A stretch of 64,000 nt of DNA from Monomorium pharaonis. Taxonomy: Eukaryota; Arthropoda; Insecta; Hymenoptera; Formicidae. Positions 21,791 through 31,927 of this stretch are shown here, in pieces. The notes beneath the pieces were generated by a model. The model was not told the origin of the DNA. It worked only from the letters and a program-made list of their open reading frames with translations, and did no database searches. The stretch covers positions 17,143,636-17,207,635 of the forward strand of contig NC_050472.1 of NCBI RefSeq assembly GCF_013373865.1. Reading direction: 5' to 3'. Numbering within the stretch: the stretch's first letter is position 1; each line of letters opens with the position of its first letter. Made by a program: the position numbers and the translations under genes.

Positions 21791-22051
21791 ATGTTTCTCA
21801 TATTGTCACATCCCTCTGATATACTCGATTTGAGTGCCGAACAGTTAGAATTCGTGTCGAAACCTATTTTGCTACGCGTGTGTGGCAACTATACCGAATA
21901 CGTGTGGGACAAGCTTCCGGAACATATAAAAACTGATCCAGAGGTTCGAAGCTATCGTCGTTGCTACGAGCATTATAATCAATTGTGGCAGCAGACGCAC
22001 ATCGACGGCCCCGCACCGTTGATAAAAAATTATCGCGAATGCCAGCGGTAG
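21791..22051 (+). CDS. Small conserved Polinton ORF, 86 aa
   Basis: The ORF is intact and divergent from the ATPase, about 100 bp from its start. It is charged and rich in Tyr, with LSAEQLEFVSKPILLRVCGN and YEHYNQLWQQTHIDGPA. Its end overlaps the start of the next ORF at 22039, suggesting a compact shared transcript. Family recognised only as a recurrent Polinton neighbour; its function is unknown. Confidence 0.55.
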   Translation: MFLILSHPSDILDLSAEQLEFVSKPILLRVCGNYTEYVWDKLPEHIKTDPEVRSYRRCYEHYNQLWQQTHIDGPAPLIKNYRECQR

Positions 22052-23035
22052 GTCGCGGCTTGTTAAATCGTGCGATAAATGCGCTTCCTTTTGAACTGCA
22101 TATACGTGGATATCAATTTTGCGGTCCGGGTACTAGGCTGAAAAAGCGATTGGCCAGAGGCGATCGGGGTATTAATCCGTTGGACGCGGCGTCGCGAACA
22201 CGACATTGCGTACTCCCAGAGCAACGAACTCACCGACAGACACGTAGCCGACAATATACTCGCTGCGGAAGCGCGAAAACGCATTACAGCAAACGATTCG
22301 ATTTTCGGAGAAAGAGCTGCTGCAGCAACCGTTTAAGCAGCTATGAAAACTAAGACGAAAATCGGTATGGGTTTGAAAAAGGAAAAAAGAGATAAAAAGA
22401 AGAGAGCAAATAAACGAATACTTCCGGTAGCGAAACGCGGCGGTGTTTTACCCATTCTACCGCTGTTGGAAGTTCTCGGGTCGTTGGTCGGCGGAGCGGC
22501 GGGAGTTGCGAAAGTTGTGAATGATAACAAGGCAGCGCAGCGTCAGCTGGAAGAATTGAAACGTCATAATCGCGTCATGGAAGGTCATGGAGTTTATCTC
22601 GCTCCATACAAGCGTGGACAAGGAGTTTCGATGAAAAAAAAAAACGTCAAAAAGACGTTAAAAATGCCGAAAGGTGTAATTACCAACATACAATTATTAC
22701 AATTAGCGAAACGTATGCGCATTTCATACTTTAGAGGAATTTTTATGCGTACGGCATTACCAACGGCTGGAGCATATCGAAACGAGAGTGGTATTGTAAA
22801 TTTAGATAATGCTGAAAGATCGGGTACACACTGGGTCGCATACGCAAAGAGGGGAAATCGCGCTCTATACTTTGATAGTTTCGGCAATCTTAAACCGCCG
22901 AAAGAACTGGTGCAATATTTAGATGTAAAGCGGATCGAGTACAATCACACGCCTTATCAATGTTACGATCAAAGCAACTGCGGTCAACTGTGTTTGCGTT
23001 TTCTCCAAACAGTTAATAATCAATTTAAAGGCTAA
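22039..23035 (+). pseudogene. PLA2-like domain plus adenovirus-type cysteine protease
   Basis: The N-terminal part (22039-22300) has GYQFCGPGTRL and GDRGINPLD. A one-base shift near 22190 then exposes EHDIAY, which together match the calcium loop and His-Asp pair of phospholipase-A2-like capsid domains. A TAA lies at about 22334-22336. From 22343 an intact frame encodes a Lys-rich linker, a small Ala/Gly hydrophobic segment (PILPLLEVLGSLVGGAAGVA) and the protease: GTHWVAYA with the catalytic His, YFDSFGN, and YDQSNCGQLC with the Gln and Cys. Proteases of this family mature capsid proteins. A PLA2 domain would suit membrane penetration, as in parvovirus VP1 (inference). Confidence 0.72.
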
Positions 23036-23037
23036 CA

Positions 23038-23788
23038 TTGTGCAATTTAACTCAGTATTCGTTTCAACATGTCACTGACGTTACGCTAACCGGCAAGAGT
23101 AGCATCCTCGCGGTAAGCTATTTTCCAGCCGTAGATTTGAGCGATGGCGATTACGAGCTCGGCCTCACAGATTTTGAAACATACTATACCATACCTAATG
23201 TAAATTTGTCGAATAACAAATTTTACTATGACAAAGACGACAAGGAAATTGTTTCCCGAAGGATCGTATGAATTGCGTGATATAGATAGATATTTAACGC
23301 GCAATTTTACAATCTCATCCCGATGTTGCGGGAAAGAGGACGTTTCGCAAAGAAGATGAAGACGAGAGCAAATATTCGCTGGTGATTCGTGCTAACAATA
23401 ATACAATGAAGAGCGAGATTATGTGTGCTTATCGGATAAATTTCATTAAACCTAACAACATTGGATCGCTGTTGGGATTTTCATCGCGTCGTATTCTTGA
23501 ATCGCGATTGTGGCATGAATCGAATGCACTTATAAATATCGTAAACGTAAATATTATTCACATAGAATGTAATGTGACTGCAGGTGCGTACATACGAGAC
23601 ATGAATTTTCACCATGGGTACCACCAGGATATAAGATATCAGAAACGCCTGCATAGGTCATTTACCTTCCAATCGTCGCACGGAGCATTACTGATTTGAC
23701 GATTCGCATTGTGGATCAGGACGGTCAATTATTCTATTTTCGCGGAGAGGAGATTACCGTTAGATTACACGTACGAAGACGATAACGT
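23038..23788 (+). pseudogene. Probable Polinton minor capsid (penton-type) protein, frameshifted
   Basis: Begins right after the protease stop with LTQYSFQHVTDVTLTGKS and GDYELGLTDFETYYTIPNV. One shift near 23255 leads to PEGSYELRDIDRYLT, and another to RANNNTMKSEIMCAYRINF and NIGSLLGFSSRRILESR (23382-23650). A last shift gives TDLTIRIVDQDGQLFYFRGE and a basic end at 23788. The beta-rich character and position between protease and major capsid candidate fit the minor capsid of Polintons. This is inference from order; I cannot verify the fold. Confidence 0.55.
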
Positions 23789-23791
23789 GAG

Positions 23792-23968
23792 ATGCTCGTG
23801 TTGAATGAGCAGGTGAAGGACACAATTTTTACACCAATCAAGAATATTCGACCGTGTGACATAAATTGTACGACAGTTAAAAATATTCGATTGTCTGATA
23901 AAAAGAAACTCTCCGCGTCAAACGTTAAATTTTTAAAATCATTGGGATTCGTCGTACAAAATATCTAA
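23792..23968 (+). CDS. Small Polinton ORF, 58 aa
   Basis: An intact short frame starting at the ATG of 23792 and ending TAA at 23966-23968, two bases before the next ATG at 23970. Its C-terminus reads SNVKFLKSLGFVVQNI. The tight spacing suggests a shared transcript with the capsid genes. Function unknown. Confidence 0.4.
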   Translation: MLVLNEQVKDTIFTPIKNIRPCDINCTTVKNIRLSDKKKLSASNVKFLKSLGFVVQNI

Positions 23969-23969
23969 G

Positions 23970-24604
23970 ATGTCTAACATCTTGAATATTGGAGGCGAGC
24001 CGATCTTTGACGACAGCATCGTCAAGATTGAGACTCACACACAATCCATACGCCAATACCACTTTTGGATACAGCGACGAAATAAGGATACCTATACAAC
24101 AACAGGATTTATACACGTTACCATGTGAAAGTTTTCTCTACGTCAAAGGAAGATTGGTGATGAAGAAGAAAGACGATAAGGATAAAGATAAGGATGAGAT
24201 AAATCTCGGAAATAATTGCGTGGCGTTCATGTTTGATGAAATTCGATACGAACTCAGCGGTGTGGAAATTGATCGCAACAGAAACGTTGGAATAACCAAC
24301 CCTCAAGAACTATATATCGTTATCATATGACAAAGCAGTAATTATGCAGAATGCAGGATGGCAATTTTTATATAACCTACCGGAAGGATACTTCAACTTT
24401 TGCGTACCGTTTAGTGTATTATTGGGCTTTTGCGAAGATTACAAACGTGTGATTGTCAACGTTCGTCACGAATTTATCTTGATACGAGCGCGCAACGATA
24501 ACAATTCTATCGTTGGAAATTCTACAGCTCAATCAGAAATTGAATTATTTAAAGTGCAGTGGCGAATGCCGCATGTTACGTTAAACGAAGTCAACAAATT
24601 ATCT
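23970..24604 (+). pseudogene. Probable Polinton major capsid protein, N-terminal half
   Basis: Starts MSNILNIGGEPIFDDSIVKI. It changes frame near 24040 and again near 24310; the pieces carry TTFGYSDEIRIPIQQQDLYT, NCVAFMFDEIRYELSGVEID and EGYFNFCVPFSVLLGF. The frame runs to NEVNKLS and is cut at 24604 by the 29.8-kb insertion. Position, expected length (over 400 aa when joined with the right half) and beta-rich sequence fit the double jelly-roll capsid protein of Polintons, but this assignment rests on gene order rather than a structural match. Confidence 0.6.
24599..24604. repeat. TTATCT target duplication, left copy
   Basis: TTATCT at 24599-24604 recurs at 54389-54394, and the capsid frame continues across these points. 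It therefore marks the ends of the 29.8-kb insertion. Part of the match could come from the TTA-rich LINE tail, so the exact duplication length is uncertain. Confidence 0.65.
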
Positions 24605-25597
24605 GATAGATTTGTCTCAGACCGTCGTCTGAGACCGTCGTCCCAACCCGCGAAATCGGTGGCTTTACAATATTCTGACGCTCGTCTCACCACGTCGCCT
24701 CTTTCTTGCTTGCTTCCTCCGGGTCGGGATGATCTCGGCTCCTGCGTCCTCTCTTACAGATCTTGGCTCGGGATTCCGGAACATACGCACGGTATATTCT
24801 ATTACGTCCGCAGCACGAGTGAGGAATCCTGGATCTCGCGGGAGCCGCTCGGCGGCGCGCCCCACCTTGCCCCCGGCACTCCGGGTCCTTATTGGCTGAT
24901 TTCCCGAAAATCGATTTTCGCGCAGAGCGCGGTGCCCACGTTGTCGCCGGCTGATCGATCCAAGCACGGCGGTCGATAATTAGTGGCCCCGGGCACGAAA
25001 ATCCTGGCGCCTCCTTCCGCGGCCGTCACTTCCACCAGGGCGTTATTTCCTCCTCGACGGGGCGTTGGCTGATCATAAGCTGTCGCGATCCTTTCGCCGG
25101 ACTTCCTGCGGTATCGGGTCTGCAGTCGTTCCGTCGGGATGCCGGCTTCGCGCGTCATCGCTGGATCCTGAAAGCGTGATTCGGCGGCAGTATCGAAATT
25201 CTCAAATGGCACAAACGGTAGGCAAGATAAGGGCGGCATTACCTGCGGACCCCCGCTTAGAAAGGGTCTTCTTTTACTCCCTCGATGTCCATTCACTCTG
25301 CGATTTCCGGGAAGGTTCTCCGTCGAGACGAGACGTCCGAAAATTACAAAAAGATCTTCAGAGCCACCGACCTCCCCCGCATCCTTCGCCGGGCGCATCC
25401 TCCGCCGATACAGCGCTCGCAAAAACCTTAACAATTAATTGAACGGACAGCACGTGGGACGTCACACACACAGAAATACGAGATAACACGCTTTTGCGTC
25501 CGCTCCCGAGCGGGAGGACGCAGGGCCCGCGTGATGTTAATGCGTAAGGGCCCTCAGAGCCTTGTGACGGACAGCAGCCTGCGGCTGTCACGTCACA
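24605..25597 (-). mobile_element. LTR-like segment, minus orientation
   Basis: On the minus strand a purine tract (CCGGGGAGGGGGGAGT, about 25598-25613) is followed at 25597 by TGTGACGTGACAGCC, which resembles the start of the two solo LTRs at 40893 and 57466 (TGTGACGTGRCGC). This looks like a polypurine tract and 3-prime LTR of a minus-oriented retrotransposon. Its outer end lies near the capsid junction. ORFs on both strands (24665-25443) are GC-driven and carry no motif I know. Confidence 0.45.
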
Positions 25598-25618
25598 ACT
25601 CCCCCCTCCCCGGAGAGG

Positions 25619-26480
25619 ACCGAGGAGGTCTTGGCTTTTGACAAACACGTTAACAGCCACCAATTTCTTCCCGCCATACGCGAATCCGAATCAATACCGA
25701 ACTATAACGTAAAACAAGAATAAAAAAAAATAAAAAAAATTTTTTGGGGGGGTTTCTAGGCGCGTCCGGCTATCACCGCCGCCCGCAGACACTAAGATGC
25801 TAGATAACGTGGGAGTTTCTAGACCCGGAAGACGCCGTCCATCTCGTGGGGCGGACATACCTTTTCACCGCGGTCCACCCACGATCTCGCAGACACCAAA
25901 GAGGAAGGATCGACACGGCGGAGAATTCTTAGAATCTTCATGCTCACGAATGAAACTCTGATTTCGCTCAAGATCGGCCGCTCCACCGCCGACGCTAAGC
26001 CTCAATTTCCCACATTTCCCGTGCGACCTTCACCTGCCATAGCCAATCAAAACGACAAAAGAAATAGAAATAAAGAGAATGAACGAACAAAACAAGACAA
26101 AACGAAACGAAGAACCAAAATCTTCCTGACACCCTCGAATTCACTTCCGTGATCCCGCTTACCTGTTATTGTCTTTTAGGTTCATCTCTCGACACTAGGA
26201 AGGAAGGGTACTCATGCAACACGAGGTCATTCTTAAGCCTTCTTTATTGGGGCTCTTAGGCGTCGAGGCGCCGGACGGTAGACAAGACGGAGGGAGTAAG
26301 AAAAAAAAAGAAAAATCGTAGGGTCAGGAGGAAATGAAAATATAGTTCCCTCCGCACCTCCGCGGGGCACAGTCTGGTGTTACGTCTTGGACGACGGACC
26401 TTCCTTTATTCTATTTACCTCGGCAGTAGGTAAAGGGGCGCTCTCTCTCTCTTTTTGGGCTACCCGCTGGGCCGGCAATA
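25619..26480. other. Unassigned retroelement-like interior
   Basis: GC-rich to mixed sequence with A-runs near 25720-25740. On the minus strand an AATAAA lies near 26245. No ORF with a recognisable domain was found. It may be the remaining interior of the minus-oriented LTR element. Confidence 0.3.
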
Positions 26481-26489
26481 CCCTGGGAT

Positions 26490-26769
26490 ATGAGAGCTAG
26501 GGTTGATTCAATTATTAGCTGGGTTGTAAGATAGTTGGATAAAATAATTAGGTTTACTCCTCTATGAGGAGTTCTTACTCAAAGGTTTTGTGTAGGCTTA
26601 CTCTATAGTAGTAAGAGTGACAATGACTTATGTATAACAAGAACGGTAATAAAGGCGATAAAATCAGAATAGTAGTAAGGTAGTAGCAAATATGGATAAT
26701 TCTGGCAAACGATATGATAACTTTATAATAAAGATTATAAAATAGTCATGACAATAAGCTGATAATTGA

Positions 26770-26816
<47 letters not shown>

Positions 26817-27599
26817 TGTAATAAATTAGCAATTACAAAGAACTTAGTGAAATTATAAATGATAATATCAATAGGATAACTGTTTAATAGTTGAATAATA
26901 ATAATGATAACTGAAAGTTGGTAACTCTAATAATAAAGATTATAAGGCAGTAATAGTAATAAGATAATAGTTGAATAGCGATAATAATAATAATATAAGC
27001 GAAATTGGCAATTGCGAGCTCAATAAAATTGTAACTAGTAATGACGACGAGATAAATTGATTAGTAGTTGGATAATATTAAAAATAGTCGCAACAAAATT
27101 AGCAATTACAAGAGTTTAGTAAGATCGTACACATAATAATAACAATTGAATAATTGGTTGATAGTTGAATAATAATCATAATAATAACTGAAAGTTGGTA
27201 ACTTAAATAATAAGGATTGTAAATCAATGGTAATAATAAGAAGATAATTAAATAATAATAATGATCGCGACAAAATTAGCGACTACAAGAGTTCCGTAAA
27301 ATCATAAATAATAGTGGCGGTAAAATAGCTGGTTGGTAGTCGAACAATAATGGTTGTAACTAAAAGTCGACAACTATAGTAATAAAGATTATAAATCAAC
27401 AATAGTAATAAGATAGTAATCGAATAGCAATAATAATAATAATAATAACTGAAAATTGGTGACTTCAATAATAATAATTGTAAATCAATAATAATAATAA
27501 TATTGCAATTAAATGGTAATGATAATACTTGCAACAGAACTAGCAATTGCAAAGGTTTAGTAAAATCGTAGGTAATAATGTCAATAAGATAACTATTTG
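26490..27599. repeat. TAA-rich degenerate minisatellite
   Basis: Purine/AT-rich repeat with a pure (AAT)n run near 26773-26815. Longer units recur: AACTGAAAGTTGGTAAC-like words near 26908, 27189, 27359 and 27448, and CAAAATTAGCAATTACAAGA-like words near 26824, 27096, 27268 and 27537. Similar sequence resumes right of the BEL element (35122-35230), so the BEL element inserted into this array. Confidence 0.6.
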
Positions 27600-28076
27600 T
27601 GTTCAAGAATCATTGAATGTATTAATTTCGCGATCGGCTAGATGGCAGCATCTGCCGGGCGCCACGAACAAAGATTAACTAGGATCGGCGCATCACGCAC
27701 GCGCAGGCCCGACCGGCTCGGGAAGACGGGCTGTTATCGGCAGTGTGTGCTATGGCTACCGTGTGTACATACGAGTGATCGTACATGCAGGCAGTTTTTA
27801 GTGTGTTTCTCATTCCGTGGATATTCTCATTCTACGCTCTCAGGAATAATCAGTCAGCTCATTAGCAGTCACATCAGGGAACTCAAGTGCATCACCAACG
27901 TCTGCTCAGACTCACCACGTGTAGCGCAGGCCGGCGCCACGTGGGTCACACGGCTCAGAGGCATCACCTTCACCAGGCCGGTGCTCGATTAGTATAATCG
28001 ACCCGAGCGAGTGAAAAGACAGCGTATCTCACAGTGAACATTGTAAGCTCAATGTAATTAAGTGCATGTAGACTCT
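27600..28076 (+). repeat. BEL/Pao 5-prime LTR
   Basis: Begins TGTTCAAGAATCATTGAATG and shares about 472 bp with 34650-35121, ending at GTGCATGTAGACTCT. The exact 3-prime boundary is set only by where the two copies diverge. Confidence 0.85.
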
Positions 28077-28392
28077 CATCTTGAATAACCTCACTTTCGG
28101 TGATAGATCAGACCATCTGATCACTGTGTAATATAATCATTAAACATCTATATTGTTATTCGTGAGCATTACTGCCACAACGTCCTCTCACCCTGCTCCC
28201 ATCCGTAGGGTCCTAGCGAATTCATATTGCGACGATCGCAGACATTTTTTGATCCTTCGAGCCGGATGTGGCACGTGCTCTCGGAGTGAACAACGCAGTC
28301 ACGCATCCTATTCGTGATCGGAAAACAAGGCTCATCCATAGTGACACTCATCGAAGCGGAATCACATCACGCTTGTCTCACGCCAGCTCATC
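28077..28392 (+). other. BEL/Pao leader between LTR and gag
   Basis: Non-coding leader expected to hold the primer-binding site and packaging signals. I did not recognise a specific tRNA complement immediately after the LTR. Confidence 0.45.
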
Positions 28393-29763
28393 ATGTCGGA
28401 ATCTCAAAAGCCGAACAAGGCCGAGCGCCCGGTGACACCACGGCTGGACGTGCCGGAAGAGCGTTCATCCTCACGGAACGTGTCTCCAGTTAGGCTTTCC
28501 GCAGAGCTCACCTTGAAGGTGCAGACGCAGCTGGGCCGGCTCGCCGCGATTAAATCCATTGCGGAAATGCTACCGCAGTCTCACGAAGAGACATCTCTCG
28601 AGGAGTTGAATCAATTCTGGCTTCAGATTGAGGAAACCCACAAGGCCTTCAATAAAGAACACGCTTACTTCGAGGTCTCATGGCCGGCAGCACTTACCAA
28701 TTACGAGTACTTCTCAAGGAACGCTCATCAACAGGAGATCTTGCATTACATGGCTGCACGACGTCTCATTGGCAAGCTCCGACACTCACTGACCGTTCAA
28801 CCTGCTCCTGCGGAGGCAATCTCAGCGTCTAGCAAAGAACGAAGGGTGAACTCACGTCTCCCAGACCTCTCACTCCCAAAATTTTCGGGAGATTACGCAG
28901 CATGGCCTGCTTTTCGAGATCTCTTTGTGAGCATCATTCTATTCAATCAACAGCTCACAGATGTTGAGAAGCTCCATTACCTTCGCACGTCGTTAGAAGG
29001 CGCAGCAGCTCGAGCTGTCTCAGGACTTCCCATGACTGATGACTCACTCGGGCCTTCCTGGGACATACTCAAGGATAAGTTCGAGAATAAACGCCTGCTC
29101 ATTCAAGCATGTCTTGATAAACTCTTTGCCAGCTCAACACCAGTGCCTAGGAAGTCGGCAGCTCAGGACAAGCTGCTCACAGAGGTCAAGGAGGCACTTA
29201 GCACGCTCGAGGCGTTGGGTGTCAAGGATGACTTGGGCGACTGCGCGGTGGTTTACCACGTCACACGGCTTCTCGATCGCGTCACGCGGGAGAAGTGGGA
29301 GAATGCGGTGTGTGCCACGCGAGAGTATCCCAAGTTCGAGAAACTCGAGGAGTTTCTAGCCTCTAACACGGAAACTCTCCAGAGGGTCGAAGCTGTTGCA
29401 TCTCAGCCTGGTCCTAGCTCATCTACGGTGACCTCTAAGAAAACGACCGCTCATCAGACGTCTCAACGGAGTGACTCATCCACTGCTTCGGTCAACTCAT
29501 ACCCTTGTGATTGCTGCAATGGACAGCATTTTGTGGTCATGTGTACCAAGTTTCGAGAACTGTCGGTACAAAATCGACACAAGGTCGCAGTGGACAAGCG
29601 CCTCTGTTTCAACTGTCTAGGGCGCCACAGCGTCCGATCATGCAAAAGCCTGAGAGGATGCAAGAAGTGTACAGAGCGCCATCACACTATGTTACATGAT
29701 GCACGCCCAACAGCCTCGTCCGCTCCGTCAAACAACGGCTCATTGGCGACGCCCTCGACGTGA
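28393..29763 (+). CDS. BEL/Pao Gag polyprotein
   Basis: Intact 456-aa frame. Residues about 155-330 have the Pao-type capsid signature (LPDLSLPKFSGDYAAWPAF, LHYLRTSLEGAAARAVSGL, WDILKDKFENKRLLIQACL). A C-terminal zinc-binding region near residues 375-440 includes CDCCNGQHFVVMCTKF, CFNCLGRHSVRSC and CKKCTERHHTMLH. These bind element RNA and assemble the particle. The frame stops at 29763 and pol continues in other frames, so a frameshift or decay separates them. Confidence 0.88.
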   Translation: MSESQKPNKAERPVTPRLDVPEERSSSRNVSPVRLSAELTLKVQTQLGRLAAIKSIAEMLPQSHEETSLEELNQFWLQIEETHKAFNKEHAYFEVSWPAALTNYEYFSRNAHQQEILHYMAARRLIGKLRHSLTVQPAPAEAISASSKERRVNSRLPDLSLPKFSGDYAAWPAFRDLFVSIILFNQQLTDVEKLHYLRTSLEGAAARAVSGLPMTDDSLGPSWDILKDKFENKRLLIQACLDKLFASSTPVPRKSAAQDKLLTEVKEALSTLEALGVKDDLGDCAVVYHVTRLLDRVTREKWENAVCATREYPKFEKLEEFLASNTETLQRVEAVASQPGPSSSTVTSKKTTAHQTSQRSDSSTASVNSYPCDCCNGQHFVVMCTKFRELSVQNRHKVAVDKRLCFNCLGRHSVRSCKSLRGCKKCTERHHTMLHDARPTASSAPSNNGSLATPST

Positions 29764-30983
29764 AGAGATGGTGCAATCGTCGAACGTCACACACATGTCC
29801 GCTCATCCGGCTCAACGTTACTCGCCACCGCCTTGGCACAAGTCAGCTCATCAATATCTCATTTGACAGCACGTCTGCTCATTTATTCAGGCTCAGAACA
29901 CCTTTGTTACGGAGAATCTCATTCGACAGCTCAACATCCCTCGTCAATACTCAGGCATTTTCATCACTGGAATTGGAGGCAAGGAGTGCTCAGATACGAG
30001 GAGTCGTGTCGCTCACTTTACGTTCAACACATTCAGACTCGACTGCCAACGTCTAGGTTCACATTCTCAAGACAGTTACATCAATCTTACCATCCTTTGA
30101 AACGGAACCGGAAGAATGGCATCTCAAACACTTGGCATTAGCCGATCCTGAATTCCTCATTCCGCGGCCGGTTGACATCCTCATCGGAGCAGACGCCTAC
30201 GGGCAAATCATCAAGCCCAACATCATCAGGCATTCTCCATTTATGCCGATAGCGCAACTCTCCATTTTTGGATGGCTCGTTCTTGGACCAGTTAACAAGA
30301 AGACACATCAACGCATGCACATCAACGCATCATGCTACTATTCAATCCAACGAAGATGCTCTTAATTAGTTGTTGACAAATTCTGGATTCAAGAGGAGGT
30401 GCCTACTCATGATGTTAATCGACTCACCCCTGACGAACAGAGATGCGAGGAGCATTTTAAAATGACACACTCTCGCGATTCTTCAGGGAGGTATACCGTC
30501 CGGATTCCACTTAAGTCACCAGCAGATCTTTTGGGTGATTCCTACCACGCCGCTCATCAATGTCTTAAAGGACTACGCAAGCGACTCTCAAGGGATGCGA
30601 GCTATCAACGTCTTTATCAACAGTTTATGACTGAATACGAAACACTCAACCACATGACGAAGGCATCATCTATCTCCAGTCATCGCTCACATTTTTATTT
30701 ACCGCATCATGGTGTTCTCAAGCCTGACAGTACAACAACGAAACTGCGGGTGGTTTTCAATGGCTCTAGCGCATCTACATCGGGATACTCTATCAACGAC
30801 CTTATGTATACTGGAGCAAAACTGCATCTAAACATCTCAGATGTTTTACTGTGGATACGTAGACATCGTCACATTTTTGCCACAGACATCACAAGGATGT
30901 ACAGACAGATCAAGATTCACGAGGATGACTGGGATTTACAACGGATACTCTGGATAGACGATCAGCTCAACGAAGTGCCATAT
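29764..30983 (+). pseudogene. BEL/Pao pol, protease and N-terminal reverse transcriptase
   Basis: Protease segment at about 29860-30050: the active site expected as DSGSE reads YSGSE, losing the catalytic Asp, and a shift leads into TFVTENLIRQLNIPRQYSGI. Next come PVDILIGADAYGQII and a TAA at 30363-30365, then a frame open from 30399 with EEHFKMTHSRDSSGRYTVRI, HHGVLKPDSTTTKLRVVFNG and FATDITRMYRQIKI, the RT fingers and palm with its first Asp. The segment ends at EVPY, where foldback 2 is inserted. Confidence 0.85.
30975..30983. repeat. 9-bp target duplication, left copy (foldback 2)
   Basis: GTGCCATAT is repeated exactly at 31919-31927, on the far side of foldback 2. Confidence 0.92.
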
Positions 30984-31918
30984 GGGAGTATCCCGTTTGG
31001 ACACGTAACGATTGGACACCGCTCGATTGGACACGCACGATTGGACACGCACGATTGGACACCGCACGATTGGACACCGCACGATTGGACACCGCACGAT
31101 TGGACACCGCATTATTGGACACTGCACGATTGGACACCGCACGATTGGACACCGCATTATTGGACACCGCATTATTGGACACCGCACGATTGGACACCGC
31201 ATTATTGAACACCGCATTATTGGACACCGCATTATTGGACACCGCATTATTGGACACCGCATTATTGGACACCGCATTATTGGACACCGTACAATTGGAC
31301 ACACACACACATTTACGTGTGTGTATGCAGATTTCTAATACAGTTTGCATGGGTTAGCGACTTGGACGGGGTGGGTGCGGGAGGGGGGGCCGAAGGCCCC
31401 CCTTGCACCCCCCCGTGTGTGTGTGTGTGTGTGTGTGTGCGTGCGAGCATTTTCTGCACCACATAGGTTTGAAACTTTCCACGCAAAACGAGATGCTCCT
31501 AAAAATACGTATATAGATATTTAAAATTCAATTTTTTTTCTGGCAAATCGAAGCTTTTTTCTGCCAGATATTTCTAAGCTTAGATAATCTGTCATATGAT
31601 ATATAAATGTTATTCACTAGAAGACTGCGGTGTCCAATAATGCGGTGTCCAATCGTGCTGTGTCCAATCGTGCGGTGTCCAATAATGCGGTGTCCAATAA
31701 TGCGGTGTCCAATCGTGCGGTGTCCAATAATGCGGTGTCCAATCGTGCGGTGTCCAATAATGCGGTGTCCAATCGTGCGGTGTCCAATTGTGCGGTGTCC
31801 AATCGTGTGGTGTCCAATCGTGCGGTGTCCAATCGAGCCGTGTCCAATCGTGCGTGTCCAATCGTGCGTGTCCAATCGAGCGGTGTCCAATCGTTACGTG
31901 TCCAAAAGGAGGTCACCC
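30984..31918. mobile_element. Foldback element 2, arms of 15-bp tandem repeats
   Basis: The 935-bp element is inserted in the BEL reverse transcriptase. Outer ends are GGGAGTATCCCGTTTGGACA on the left and, on the complement, GGGTGACCTCCTTTTGGACA on the right. From TTTGGACACGTAACGATTGG inward the arms are inverted copies. Each arm is a 15-bp array (GATTGGACACCGCAC and TATTGGACACCGCAT variants): left about 31010-31300, right about 31625-31890. The 310-bp centre holds a G-rich hairpin (about 31376-31415), a (GT)n run and AT-rich DNA without coding capacity. A perfect 9-bp target duplication flanks it. Confidence 0.92.
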
Positions 31919-31927
31919 GTGCCATAT
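31919..31927. repeat. 9-bp target duplication, right copy (foldback 2)
   Basis: GTGCCATAT, identical to 30975-30983. The RT frame resumes directly with CACCTAACG. Confidence 0.92.

Noticed and set aside
24665..25443. Overlapping GC-rich ORFs on both strands
   Set aside because: No recognisable domain. The region behaves as an LTR, and both strands are open because of GC content.
31012..31925. Repeat-encoded ORFs in foldback 2
   Set aside because: Same artefact as in foldback 1. The real host gene is the BEL polymerase on either side.
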